This document shows positions 1-8,232 of a DNA stretch of 64,000 nucleotides, piece by piece. Numbering within the stretch: position 1 is the stretch's first letter; the number at the start of each line of letters is the position of its first letter. The position numbers and the translations under genes are program-made. The notes below the pieces were generated by a model that was not told the DNA's origin, did not search any database, and saw nothing but the letters and a program-made list of their open reading frames with translations. The stretch spans positions 6,200,001-6,264,000 of the forward strand of contig NZ_CP109162.1 in assembly GCF_035920445.1 (NCBI RefSeq), given 5' to 3'. The stretch is from Nocardia sp. NBC_01730. GTDB taxonomy: Bacteria > Actinomycetota > Actinomycetes > Mycobacteriales > Mycobacteriaceae.

Positions 1-92
1 TCAGGGCGACCGGAACGCACTCATGGCCGTACTGGGAAGACGAGCTCGCCCTGTCCTGGCCGACGATCGCCGGCGCCATCGGCGTCCGCTAA
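1..92 (+). CDS. C-terminal end of a mycolyltransferase (antigen 85-like esterase), truncated by the window edge
   Basis: The last 29 codons of a plus-strand gene are visible and end in TAA. They include the motif GTHSWPYWEDEL followed by SWPTIAGAIGV. This is the C-terminal signature of the antigen 85/corynomycolyltransferase esterase family, in which the His of GTHSW completes the catalytic triad. These secreted enzymes transfer mycolic acids to trehalose and arabinogalactan. The stop overlaps the stop of the convergent aminotransferase gene by 4 bp. The rest of the gene lies outside the window, so signal peptide and nucleophile cannot be checked. Confidence 0.8.
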   Translation, partial: RATGTHSWPYWEDELALSWPTIAGAIGVR

Positions 93-1168
93 CCCAGGAA
101 CCGCGTGAGCACCTCGGGATCGGTGGCGAAGCCGAGGAACAGCTCGTTCTCGTGCGGGTCGCCGATGGTGACCCGCACGCCGTCGGTGCCGTACGGCCGC
201 ACCAGCACTCCCGCCTCCGCGCCTGCTTCGCCGTACTCCGCGCTGCGCTCGCCGAGCGGCAGCCAGACGAAGTTCGCCTCGCTCGGCGGCACCTGGTAGC
301 CGGCGGTCACCAGCACGTCGCGTACCCGCTCGCGCTCGGTGACGAGAAGATTGGTGCGGTCCAGCAATTCGTGCCGTGCCTCCAGCGACGCGATCGCCGC
401 TGCCTGCGCCACCTGGTTCACGCTGAACGGGATATGCACCTTCAGCAGCGCCGTGATCACCGCGGGATCGCCTACCGCGTAGCCGACCCGCAGCCCTGCC
501 AGCCCGTACGCCTTGGAGAAGGTGCGCAGCACAACCACATTGGGCCGGGTCCTGCCGAGCTCGACGCCGTCCGGCCGGTCCTCGGGGGCCAGCCGCACGT
601 ACTCGTAGTAGGCCTCGTCCAGCACGACGAGCACGTGCGGCGGCACCGCGCCCAGGAACCGGATCAGCTCAGCCTTCCCGACGGCGGTGCCGGTCGGGTT
701 GTTCGGGTTGCAGACGAAGATCAGCTTGGTCCGCTCGGTCACCGCCGCGGCCAGTGCGTCCAGATCGTGCTCCAGGTCCGCGGTGAGCGGGACCTGCACG
801 GCGGTGGCGTTGCCTACCTTGGTCACGATCGGGTACGCCTCGAACGAGCGCCAAGCGAACAGCACTTCGTCGGTGGGTGCGGCGCAGGTGATCTGCACCA
901 GCTCTTGGCACAGCGCAACGCTGCCGCAGCCGACCGCGACATTGGTGAATCCCACACCTAGGAAGTCTGCCAACGCCGTGCGCAGCTCGGTGACCTGATT
1001 GTCCGGATACCGGTTGGCCAGCTCGGCCGCCTCGGCGATGGCCTTGGCGGCGGCAGGCAGCGGACCGAAGGTGGTCTCGTTGCTGGCCAGTTTGACCGCG
1101 CCAGGACGGCTGCGGCCGGGGATGTACGCCGGGATCGAATCGAGGTCCGGCCGGATCTGCGGTGTCAC
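89..1168 (-). CDS. pat: Aromatic/histidinol-phosphate aminotransferase (HisC2/Pat type)
   Basis: This is a fold-type I PLP aminotransferase of 359 residues, the usual length for the HisC/Pat family. Visible signatures are LASNE near the N-terminus, CNPNNPTG, the DEAYYEY segment and the PLP-lysine motif TFSKAYGLAGLRVGY near residue 217. HisC2/Pat proteins of actinobacteria transaminate aromatic amino acids such as phenylalanine and can overlap with histidinol phosphate. There is no his operon around it, and it sits next to a mycolyltransferase, which favours the Pat role over HisC1. That substrate choice is inference. It starts at ATG 1168 and diverges from the hydrolase at 1287. Confidence 0.88.
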   Translation of the reverse strand: MTPQIRPDLDSIPAYIPGRSRPGAVKLASNETTFGPLPAAAKAIAEAAELANRYPDNQVTELRTALADFLGVGFTNVAVGCGSVALCQELVQITCAAPTDEVLFAWRSFEAYPIVTKVGNATAVQVPLTADLEHDLDALAAAVTERTKLIFVCNPNNPTGTAVGKAELIRFLGAVPPHVLVVLDEAYYEYVRLAPEDRPDGVELGRTRPNVVVLRTFSKAYGLAGLRVGYAVGDPAVITALLKVHIPFSVNQVAQAAAIASLEARHELLDRTNLLVTERERVRDVLVTAGYQVPPSEANFVWLPLGERSAEYGEAGAEAGVLVRPYGTDGVRVTIGDPHENELFLGFATDPEVLTRFLG

Positions 1169-1286
1169 ACTCCGACCCTAGTCCGCGCGCCGGAAAGCCC
1201 GATCTGGTGTATCGGAAATTCTCTGGGCGATAGGCCCTCACAGGCAACTTCTACCGAATATCGGGAACTCGCCCTACGCTTGTTTC

Positions 1287-1994
1287 ATGTCGGGCACCTA
1301 CGACGATATGGCCCCGTTGCGGGGCGGCGATGTAGAAGAAGAGCGGTCAACTGCCCATGCGCAGGTGCCCATCACCGTAGTGGAGCCAGAGGGCAACGCC
1401 CGCGGCGGGATCGTGCTGCTGCACGAGTGCTGTGAGATCACCGGCGCCGTGCGTGACCTGATGAGCGCGCTGGCCAGTGAGGGTTGGACGGTCGTTGCAC
1501 CCAACCTCTTACACCGGGTGGACGGTGAACCGGGGGGCGCGGTTTTCGGCGACCAGCTGTTCGACGACTTCGACGCCTGTTTCGACTGGCTCACCCGGCG
1601 CGGGGTATTTCCCGACACCGTCGGCGTGCTCGGCTTCGACTCCGCGGGAACCGCCGCTTTCCTGGTCGCCACCAACCGTCCAATCGGGGCCGCGGTGAGC
1701 GTCGCGGCGCCCGGCATTGTCGAGCCGCTCACCGACCAGGCCGACGCCTTGGTTCGCGCGGCCCCCAACCTGCAGGCGCCATGGCTCGGCCTGTTCGGCG
1801 CCGACGACCCGGCCACCCCGCCCGCCCAGGTCGACCAGCTGCGCGACGCGACCGCCCGCGCTGCGGTCGCGAGTCTGGTCGTCAGCTACCCGGGTCTGCA
1901 TCACCGCGCCGACAGCCCGGAGGTCGACGACGACACCGATGCCGTCGCTTCGCAGACCAGGATCTTCGACTGGTTCGACAGTAACCTACGCTGA
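1287..1994 (+). CDS. Dienelactone hydrolase-family protein with an altered nucleophile elbow
   Basis: A 235-residue alpha/beta-hydrolase fold protein. The dienelactone hydrolase signs are GIVLLHECCEI (strand and oxyanion region), VGVLGFDSAG (nucleophile elbow), a late GADDPATPP segment that would carry the catalytic Asp, and YPGLHHRAD with the catalytic His. In typical members the elbow reads G-F-C-x-G-G. Here the Cys position aligns with Asp and a Ser follows. The protein may therefore use the shifted Ser or be non-catalytic. It is expressed alone, diverging from the aminotransferase, with ATG at 1287. The substrate is unknown. Confidence 0.8.
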   Translation: MSGTYDDMAPLRGGDVEEERSTAHAQVPITVVEPEGNARGGIVLLHECCEITGAVRDLMSALASEGWTVVAPNLLHRVDGEPGGAVFGDQLFDDFDACFDWLTRRGVFPDTVGVLGFDSAGTAAFLVATNRPIGAAVSVAAPGIVEPLTDQADALVRAAPNLQAPWLGLFGADDPATPPAQVDQLRDATARAAVASLVVSYPGLHHRADSPEVDDDTDAVASQTRIFDWFDSNLR

Positions 1995-2082
1995 CCAGCC
2001 GTTTTGTGATCTGAAGGGTGGCTCCTGTAACCTTGCTGCTCGGCGGTTCGAAAGGACCGGTGCCCTCGAAGAGAAGGCTCCA

Positions 2083-2172
2083 GGAGGCGTGCCAGAGCGG
2101 CCGAATGGGACTCACTGCTAATGAGTTGTCCCTTCACGGGGACCGGAGGTTCAAATCCTCTCGCCTCCGCCA
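2083..2172 (+). tRNA. tRNA-Ser(GCU)
   Basis: The acceptor arm GGAGGCG pairs with CGCCTCC, followed by discriminator G and an encoded CCA at 2170-2172. The anticodon loop is CT-GCT-AA between CTCA and TGAG arms. The long variable arm (TTGTCCCTTCACGGGGAC) is typical of tRNA-Ser. GGTTCAAATCC is the T-loop. It reads AGC/AGU codons. Confidence 0.97.
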
Positions 2173-2207
2173 CGCCCGGGAAACTGGGTACAACTGAATA
2201 AACGCAT

Positions 2208-2280
2208 GCGCCCGTAGCTCAACGGATAGAGCATCTGACTACGGATCAGAAGGTTGGGAGTTCGAGTCTCTCCGGGCGCA
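2208..2280 (+). tRNA. tRNA-Arg(ACG)
   Basis: Acceptor GCGCCCG pairs with CGGGCGC with discriminator A. The D-loop contains AGCTCAACGGATAGAGC, the anticodon loop is CT-ACG-GA, and the T-loop is GTTCGAGTC. CCA is not encoded. An A34 anticodon must be deaminated to inosine to read CGU/CGC/CGA. The enzyme for this, TadA, is encoded at 17951-18427. The gene lies 35 bp after tRNA-Ser(GCU) and is followed by a terminator, so the two probably share a transcript. Confidence 0.97.
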
Positions 2281-2288
2281 CAACAAAC

Positions 2289-2323
2289 AGAAGGCCCCTT
2301 TCCCGCAACGGGAGGGGCCTTCT
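2289..2323 (+). terminator. Intrinsic-type terminator hairpin of the tRNA pair
   Basis: A 10-bp perfect inverted repeat, AGAAGGCCCC with GGGGCCTTCT, encloses a 15-nt loop and starts 9 bp after tRNA-Arg. No long T-run follows, which is common in high-GC actinobacteria. Confidence 0.8.
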
Positions 2324-2454
2324 CCCATGTTCCAGGCGGTACCCGCGTCCGACTGGGACTTCGCGAACCCCCGCAATCGCCTCAGCGGGGCCGGGGAACC
2401 GTCTCTCGGATGACGGTTGCGGCCTGCCTGGCCGTAGTTCACTGGGTGCGCGGC

Positions 2455-3180
2455 TCACTTCCAGGCAGGGAGGGGCGGCAGGGTTCCGGTCAGGTCGGTG
2501 CCGTCACTGCGACCGAGTAGCCAGGCGACCAGGGAGGCGGCGGGGCCGGAGATGGTGTGGGTGGTGTGGGTGGTGCCGATAGCGGCAGTGAAGTCGGCGT
2601 CGGTGGCGTGGATGGCGAACGGCTCGAGCGGGGTGCCGGCGGTGAGGCGGTTCAGGTCGGCGATTGCCTGGGGGAGGATGCGGGCGACGAAGGCGTCGGG
2701 CCAGTCGGATGGCTGGTAGCCCGCTTTCAGGTCGACGTGGTGGATCTCTACCTCCTGCAGGCGCATCCAGCGCACCTCGGTCGCCGGAATCGGGCGGCCC
2801 TGGCGAGTACGGACCTCCGCCTGCCAGGTGTCGTCGGTGAGGGAGCGGGCCAGGCCGAGCCAGCGGTTCGCGGCGGCCTCGTTGTCGGCGAGCTGCTCTG
2901 CCGACGGACGCGGTGCGCCTGCCTCGATGTCGTTGTCGCGGAGGAAAGTGCTGGCGTACTGCGGGATTTCGACGCCGGTGTGCGCCCACAGCAGCAGGTT
3001 CACCAGGCTGTCGGCGTTGCGAGCCAGGTGGGCGAGCACATGGCCCCGAGTCCAGCCGGGCAGCAGCGAGGGCTCCCCGACGGCTTGATCGCTGAGGCCA
3101 CGGATAGTGTCGAGCAGCCGGGCGGTCGCCTCGGCGACGCTGTCGAGCGGCACGGGAGTCTGCGAAGCGGCGCGGTTCAC
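2455..3180 (-). CDS. Maleylpyruvate isomerase-family mycothiol-dependent enzyme (DinB-like fold)
   Basis: A 241-residue protein of the MDMPI N-terminal family (TIGR03083-like). It has the opening LLPGWTRGHVLAHLARNAD and the metal-binding pattern His (in HVLAHLARNAD), Glu and His (in LQEVEIHHVDL). These enzymes use mycothiol, the actinobacterial thiol, as cofactor or co-substrate in isomerisation or detoxification. The C-terminal part (ISGPAASLVAWLLGR) matches the SCP2-like segment often present. The natural substrate cannot be read from the sequence. It lies downstream of the RidA gene in the same orientation with a 142-bp gap. Confidence 0.85.
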   Translation of the reverse strand: MNRAASQTPVPLDSVAEATARLLDTIRGLSDQAVGEPSLLPGWTRGHVLAHLARNADSLVNLLLWAHTGVEIPQYASTFLRDNDIEAGAPRPSAEQLADNEAAANRWLGLARSLTDDTWQAEVRTRQGRPIPATEVRWMRLQEVEIHHVDLKAGYQPSDWPDAFVARILPQAIADLNRLTAGTPLEPFAIHATDADFTAAIGTTHTTHTISGPAASLVAWLLGRSDGTDLTGTLPPLPAWK

Positions 3181-3322
3181 GGTCCGACCCTAGCGCCGCT
3201 TGTTGCGAGTCCCGACGGTAGTCGAATGGTGGCCCAACGGGGGGCCGCATCGCCGCCATATCACTACGCTCGGCATTACCACTCTAAGGCCGGTTCCGGA
3301 CACACGACCTAGTTTCCGCGGC

Positions 3323-3715
3323 TCAGTCGGGGACTATCGCGTCGGCTTCGATCTCCACCAGCAGAGCCGGGGTGATCAGGGCTTTGATCTCGTACATCGA
3401 GGCCGCGGGGCGGATCTTGTCGAATACCTCGGCGTGTGCCTCGGCGACCTGCGGCCAGCGCGCGATGTCGGTGACGAAGATGCGGGTGCGCACCACGTCG
3501 GCCAGGCTCGCACCTGCTTCGTTCAGCGCGGAGCCGATGCGGCGCAGGACTTCCCTGGTCTGCTCGCCGATATCGTCGCCCCCGACGGCGGTGCCGCCGG
3601 GCTCCGAGGCCGTGGTCCCGCTGACCGCGATGACGTTACCGAGCCGCACCGCCCGCGAGTAGCCGACGATATCTTCGAACTCCGAACCCGAGGAGATGTT
3701 CACGCGATCGCTCAT
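3323..3715 (-). CDS. RidA/YjgF family protein lacking the canonical arginine
   Basis: A small RidA-fold protein of 130 residues from ATG 3715. A GTG two codons upstream is also possible. Family features are the AVSGTTA core, the segment LADVVRTRIFVTDI and the terminal LLVEIEADAIV. Enamine/imine deaminase RidA proteins carry a conserved Arg in P-x-R-S near residue 105. Here the equivalent reads PAASMYEIKAL, so the Arg is absent. The protein then resembles the Rid subfamilies without deaminase activity. That functional conclusion is inference from the motif. Confidence 0.85.
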   Translation of the reverse strand: MSDRVNISSGSEFEDIVGYSRAVRLGNVIAVSGTTASEPGGTAVGGDDIGEQTREVLRRIGSALNEAGASLADVVRTRIFVTDIARWPQVAEAHAEVFDKIRPAASMYEIKALITPALLVEIEADAIVPD

Positions 3716-3808
3716 GGCCACAGCATGGCACGGGCCGTCGATGCGCTGGAGTACGCCGAACCCTCACCCGGGTGTCGACCATTTTCCGGATCAACGCGAT
3801 AGGCAGTG

Positions 3809-5383
3809 ATGGTGAAAGCTCATTCTCGTCCACGAATTGCCGCCGTGGCCGTCCTGTGCGTCGGCGTGCTCGCCGCGGGCTGTTCGTCCGCGGACCGGGC
3901 CACCGACTTCACCGTGGCGAAGGACCAGCCGCTGGTGATCTCCCTGGACGACCTGCTGGCGAACACCGGAGGGAGCGCGGCGGTCGCGACGGCCGACCCA
4001 GCGCACGGCACGCTGAGCCGCCGTACCGACGGCGCGCTGGTCTACACGCCGGACGCGGGCTACACAGGTGCGGACAGCATCGAGGTGACCACTACCGACG
4101 CGGTGCGGTTGTACACCACCGACATTCCGCCCATCGGCGAGCTCGGCGGAACCACGGTGCAGGGCAGCGGTTTCGGGTCGGCATGGACGCCGGTGCCAGG
4201 CAGCACGGACGAGTTCTACGGGCTCACCGATCGCGGTCCGAACGTGGACGGGCCGGGCAAGAACGAGAAGATCGCACCGACACCGACTTTCGTGCCGAAG
4301 ATCGGCCGTTTCCAGCTGGTCGGCAACCGTGCCGTGCTTCGCTCGGTCATCGAGTTGCATACCGCCGCAGGCGTTCCGTTCAACGGGCAGGTGGACGTCT
4401 CCGCGAGCACCGGCGAGACCATCAAAGATCTGGCCGGAAACGTGTTGCCCCCCACCGACCACGGTCTCGACCCGGAGGGGCTCGTCGCGCTGCCGGACGG
4501 CACGTTCTGGGTTTCCGACGAATACGGGCCGTTTCTGGTGCATTTCGACGCCAAGGGCGTCGAGCTCGAACGACTCGTCCCGGGACGAGGTCTGCCGAAA
4601 GAACTTTCGCTGCGCACGCCGAACCAGGGCATGGAGGGCCTGACCGTCACGCCGGACGGGGCCGCCCTTGTCGGTTTGATGCAAAGCGGCCTGAACACCC
4701 CGGGGCTGGCGGGGTCGGCCAGGGATGTGCCCGTAACCCGCATCGTCGCCGTGGATCTGAGGACCAAGGCGGTCAAGGAGTTCCTGCTCCCCCTGGAGAA
4801 CCCGAAAAGCACGAAGGTCGCCGACTCGGAGATCACCGCGCTGAGCGCCACCACCTTCCTGGTCGATGAACGGGACGGCAACCCGGCGCCGAAGGCGGAC
4901 AAGAAGCTGTGGACCGTGGACATCTCCGCCGCCACGGACATCGGCCCGGACTCGGAAGTCGACGGCGCGCAGTACGGCCGGGAGCGTGGCCTCCAGGTCG
5001 ACGGCAAGCCGGTGGAGACGTTGGTCGGGACGGTCCCGACAGCCGAGGGCGTCGCAGCGCTGAGCAAGGCGGGCATCACCCCGGCCGTCAAGTCCGCGCA
5101 CGTCGATCTCGGCGTGCTGGTCAGAACGCTGAATCCGGACGGAACGTTCTTCGGTCACGACAAGATCGAGGGCGTCGCCACCTCGGACGGCGGTAAGACC
5201 CTCTACATCGCCGACGACAGCGATTTCGGTCTGGCCGCGAGCACGGGCGAGCAGCCGCCGTTCGGGCTGAAGCCGAAGACGCTGCCCGGCGGCGTGCAGG
5301 ACACCGGCGAGATCCTGTTCGTCGACACCGCGAAACTGCCCGCGCGCACCGAACGCCACACTGTTCGGCTGAAGGTCGGGTAG
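3809..5383 (+). CDS. Secreted lipoprotein, esterase-like activity of phytase family
   Basis: A 524-residue predicted lipoprotein. An Arg-bearing n-region is followed by a hydrophobic stretch and the lipobox LAAGC, so cleavage and lipidation would occur at Cys near residue 25. An N-terminal segment (DQPLVISLDDLLANTGG...GYTGADSIEVTT) looks like a cadherin/Ig-type repeat. It is followed by the phytase-like beta-propeller domain (PF13449-type), with GLTDRGPNVDG, DPEGLVALPDGTFWVSDEYGPFL and NQGMEGLTVTPDG. The family hydrolyses phosphomonoesters or esters outside the cell; the substrate here is unknown. ATG 3809 is chosen over the GTG one codon upstream. Confidence 0.85.
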   Translation: MVKAHSRPRIAAVAVLCVGVLAAGCSSADRATDFTVAKDQPLVISLDDLLANTGGSAAVATADPAHGTLSRRTDGALVYTPDAGYTGADSIEVTTTDAVRLYTTDIPPIGELGGTTVQGSGFGSAWTPVPGSTDEFYGLTDRGPNVDGPGKNEKIAPTPTFVPKIGRFQLVGNRAVLRSVIELHTAAGVPFNGQVDVSASTGETIKDLAGNVLPPTDHGLDPEGLVALPDGTFWVSDEYGPFLVHFDAKGVELERLVPGRGLPKELSLRTPNQGMEGLTVTPDGAALVGLMQSGLNTPGLAGSARDVPVTRIVAVDLRTKAVKEFLLPLENPKSTKVADSEITALSATTFLVDERDGNPAPKADKKLWTVDISAATDIGPDSEVDGAQYGRERGLQVDGKPVETLVGTVPTAEGVAALSKAGITPAVKSAHVDLGVLVRTLNPDGTFFGHDKIEGVATSDGGKTLYIADDSDFGLAASTGEQPPFGLKPKTLPGGVQDTGEILFVDTAKLPARTERHTVRLKVG

Positions 5384-5390
5384 TAGGCGA

Positions 5391-6089
5391 TCAGCTCGGG
5401 TCGGTCCAGTCCCTCCCTTCCAGGAGCACGGCGGCGGCCAACGTGAGCAGCCACAGCGACATCGCCCCCACCTGGATGCGCTGAGCGATCCCGAGGGCGT
5501 AGTTCCCGGTCAGATTGTCCGCGACCAGCATCCACACCGTCGCCGCCGACCCGACCACCAGCACGACCAGACCGAATTCGCGCAGGATCCGCCAGCGGTG
5601 GTAGCGGAACGCGGCCAGGCTGAACGCGAAAGCGGCGACCGCGATCGAGGTCACCGCCAGCGTGCTCGACAGCGCGTGCGGCTGATGCAGTTGGGGGAAC
5701 AGCTCGCTCGGCCCGCCGCACGTGCTGTCGCCGGGAACGCAGTCGTGCAGCGGCAGCAGCACATCGGCGATGGTCGCCGCGCCGAAGCAGAACAGCGCCA
5801 CCCATCCGGCCGTGGTGAACCCGCGGCGCGGGAACAGCAGCAGTCCCGCGACCGCCGCGGGCATCAGCACCGTTCCCACGATCGTGTCGGCGACAGCGAA
5901 GACCTGACGGTACGGTTTGCCTTCCGCGTCGAGCTCGCTGAGAAGGGAGTTGACCGGGTCGACGCTGATCTTCAGCACGAATTCCAGCACCCAGGACGAA
6001 TAGCAGAGCCCCGCGATCGCGATCGCTGCCGCGATTATCGCCGACGCCAGTCGCACGCGCCGTTCGGCGACTTTCGGGCTACCAGTCAC
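5391..6089 (-). CDS. DUF998 integral membrane protein
   Basis: A 232-residue protein with about six hydrophobic helices. It shows the DUF998 arrangement: an N-terminal TM, the loop SVDPVNSLLSELDAEGKPYRQVFAVADTIVG, a conserved helix with LLPLHDCVPG, and LHQPHALSSTLAVT with the family's conserved His. No biochemical function is established for the family. It is convergent with the phytase-like gene with only 7 bp between stops. Confidence 0.8.
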   Translation of the reverse strand: MTGSPKVAERRVRLASAIIAAAIAIAGLCYSSWVLEFVLKISVDPVNSLLSELDAEGKPYRQVFAVADTIVGTVLMPAAVAGLLLFPRRGFTTAGWVALFCFGAATIADVLLPLHDCVPGDSTCGGPSELFPQLHQPHALSSTLAVTSIAVAAFAFSLAAFRYHRWRILREFGLVVLVVGSAATVWMLVADNLTGNYALGIAQRIQVGAMSLWLLTLAAAVLLEGRDWTDPS

Positions 6090-6223
6090 ACACCCATTGT
6101 CCTGCTTGCCCGCGCGGCCCCGACGGGTCTCCTGATCGACACGTCATTGCCACCCGGCACACAGGGTCTTACCAGGCTCACCGAACACCCTGTAGGGGCA
6201 GGTGAAATATCGAGGAGGTCCTC

Positions 6224-6337
6224 ATGCTCAGCTTCGCGACAGCCACCGCCGGAATCGCGGTGATGGCGGTGATGGCGGTGTCCGGTTATCTGGCTGCCCA
6301 CGCGCCGCGCTCACTCGTTCGGGTCCGGCACCGCTAG
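6224..6337 (+). CDS. Small (37-residue) membrane peptide, previously easy to miss
   Basis: A short ORF starts at ATG 6224 and stops at TAG 6335-6337. It is preceded by a near-perfect Shine-Dalgarno, GAGGAGG at 6212-6218, with 5-nt spacing. The peptide starts MLSFATATAGIAVMAVMAVS, continues GYLAAHAPRS and ends in a basic tail, LVRVRHR. One transmembrane helix with a positive C-terminus is predicted by eye. It overlaps the stop of the convergent vsr gene by 4 bp. The function is unknown. The strong SD and TM composition argue that it is translated. Confidence 0.6.
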   Translation: MLSFATATAGIAVMAVMAVSGYLAAHAPRSLVRVRHR

Positions 6338-6750
6338 CACGGCGGCCGCAACGCCGCCTGGACGCGGTCGGCAGCCGCGACGGCATCCTCGTGCTCCCAT
6401 ACCCGGACCACACGCCAGCCCGCCGCGATCAGCGCCGTGTCGGTGGCGCGATCCCTGGCCACATTGCCCGCTAGTTTGGTGGCCCACCACTCGGCATTGT
6501 TCTTCGGATCGGTCGCGTGCTGCGGGCAGCGGTGCCAGAAACAGCCGTCCACGTAGACCGCGACCCGTCGTCGTGGAAAGACCAGGTCGGCGCGTCGGCG
6601 CTGCCCGCGGATCGGCGCCCGATCGACGAAATAGCGCATCCCCCGCCGGTGCAGCTCGCGACGCAGCGCGAGTTCCGGATCGGTCCCGGTGCGCCGCTGG
6701 CGTGCCATCCGCGCACTGGTGGCCGCGTCCGTGCGTGGTCGGTCGCTCAT
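6334..6750 (-). CDS. vsr: Very short patch repair endonuclease Vsr
   Basis: A 138-residue Vsr family nuclease. Recognisable parts are MARQRRTGTDPELALRRELHRRG, the catalytic Asp segment RADLVFPRRRVAVYVDGCFWHRCP and the zinc-binding Cys/His residues, then NAEWWATKLAGNVARDRATD and GWRVVRVWEHE. Vsr nicks 5' of the mismatched T in T:G mispairs that arise by deamination of 5-methylcytosine. Its ATG overlaps the stop of the upstream cytosine methyltransferase (ATGA, 6747-6750). The two are translationally coupled, as expected for a methylase with its own mismatch guard. Confidence 0.95.
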   Translation of the reverse strand: MSDRPRTDAATSARMARQRRTGTDPELALRRELHRRGMRYFVDRAPIRGQRRRADLVFPRRRVAVYVDGCFWHRCPQHATDPKNNAEWWATKLAGNVARDRATDTALIAAGWRVVRVWEHEDAVAAADRVQAALRPPC

Positions 6751-8039
6751 GCCGCCCAGCCGCCCATCCGGTCGAGGTGACTTTCCACGTCGGCGAGGAA
6801 ACCAGGCGGAAAACGCAGGCTGCCCATGCCGGTTCGGCGCAGGAATCCGGCCGTCGCGCGGGCGGAGAGCAACCGCGCGTCGGTGAGGAAGTGGGTCAGG
6901 TCTTCGTACGGCTCATGCACCGGCCAGGTGGACACCGGCACCCGGTGCGCGACACCGCCGCGCCCCCACGCGGCGACCGGCCACGGCGTGCCGGTCGGCA
7001 GCGGCTGATCGCCTGAAATCGGGCCCAGAGGCGTGGCCAGCCGCGATCCCACCCAGGCCGCCATCCGTACACTCACCGCATTACCGACCAGCTTCCAGCG
7101 ATGGCCGTTGCGGATGCCGGGAACCTCGGTCGCTGCCGCGGTCCAGCCCGCGTCGAAGCCCTGGAGGCGTTCGGCGTCGGCGATGCCCGGCGTGACGATC
7201 TCGCCGGAGGGCAGTCGCACCGCGGGCGGGCTGGCGATGCCGAGCGCCGAGCCGCCCTTCAGCGTTGGCACCGCGTTCACCGCCCAGCCGAGCCCGCGGA
7301 CCCCCTCGGTCCAGTAGAAGCCGCACGGATCGCGCTCGGGGTCGCCCACCGTTCGGAGACCGGCGTCCTCGCCGAACAGCACCGGACGCGGGTCCTCGGT
7401 GCGGGAGGCCAGCATCAGCACCCGCTGACGGCGCTGCGGCAGGCCGAACGCGCGCGCGTCCACCACCCGGTAGGCCCAGGTGTAGCCGAGCTCCTCCAGC
7501 GCGCCGGTGATATGCCGCATCGCCGCACCGCGGCCGAGTTGCAGCATGAATGGGACGTTTTCGATCAGCAGCCAGCGTGGCCCGCGTTTGCGGCGTACCA
7601 GCCGGAACACTTCGTCGACCAGACCGGACCGGGTGCCGGTGATGCCCGCGGTACGCCCGGCCTGGGATAGGTCCTGGCACGGAAACCCCGCCGCGACCAG
7701 TTCGGTCCCCGACGGGATCGCGCGCAGCCGGGTGATGTCGGAATGCAATGGCACGTCCGGGAAGTGGGCCGCGAGCACGCCCTGGGCGCCGGGCTCGATT
7801 TCGCACAGCAACTCGGTCTGCCAGCCGTGCCTGCCGAGGCCGAGCTCGAGTCCACCGATACCGGCGAACAGCCCGACCATCCGCGCGCCCGTCAACAGTC
7901 TTCCCTTCCTCACGTCCACGACGAGACGCCGCCGAACGCGCGACCCGTACCCGGGAGCAGGGTACTCGAGTTGCCGGAGGCGATCGGCGAACCAGGCGAC
8001 CGACAACCCGGCACCTGGTACCGTCCGCGTGTCACGCAC
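6747..8039 (-). CDS. dcm: DNA (cytosine-5) methyltransferase
   Basis: C5 methyltransferase motifs are in order: motif I MVGLFAGIGGLELGL, motif IV GFPCQDLSQAG with the catalytic Cys, motif VI ENV, motif VIII QRRQRV, and motif X RNGHRWKLVGNAVSV. A C-terminal tail of about 90 residues follows. From the GTG at 8039 the protein has 430 residues with about 53 residues before motif I. A GTG at 7917 would give the shorter N-terminus usual for this family. No restriction endonuclease is visible in the window, so this is an orphan methylase paired only with Vsr. The target sequence cannot be deduced. Confidence 0.92.
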   Translation of the reverse strand: MRDTRTVPGAGLSVAWFADRLRQLEYPAPGYGSRVRRRLVVDVRKGRLLTGARMVGLFAGIGGLELGLGRHGWQTELLCEIEPGAQGVLAAHFPDVPLHSDITRLRAIPSGTELVAAGFPCQDLSQAGRTAGITGTRSGLVDEVFRLVRRKRGPRWLLIENVPFMLQLGRGAAMRHITGALEELGYTWAYRVVDARAFGLPQRRQRVLMLASRTEDPRPVLFGEDAGLRTVGDPERDPCGFYWTEGVRGLGWAVNAVPTLKGGSALGIASPPAVRLPSGEIVTPGIADAERLQGFDAGWTAAATEVPGIRNGHRWKLVGNAVSVRMAAWVGSRLATPLGPISGDQPLPTGTPWPVAAWGRGGVAHRVPVSTWPVHEPYEDLTHFLTDARLLSARATAGFLRRTGMGSLRFPPGFLADVESHLDRMGGWAA

Positions 8040-8232
8040 TGCGATCGGCGTGTTCTTCTCAATAATGCACAGGGCCGATCACATGCGCGGCCCCGATGAA
8101 TGGCGGGCAGGCCGACCCGCCTGCGCTTCGGTGCCGTCCGCGCGGGTTGTCCCACGACCCTGGTGGCGCGCGATCGCGAATTGCCATTGCTCGACAAAGT
8201 TTCCAGAGCGACGCTAGGGAAAGTGAGCGAGA

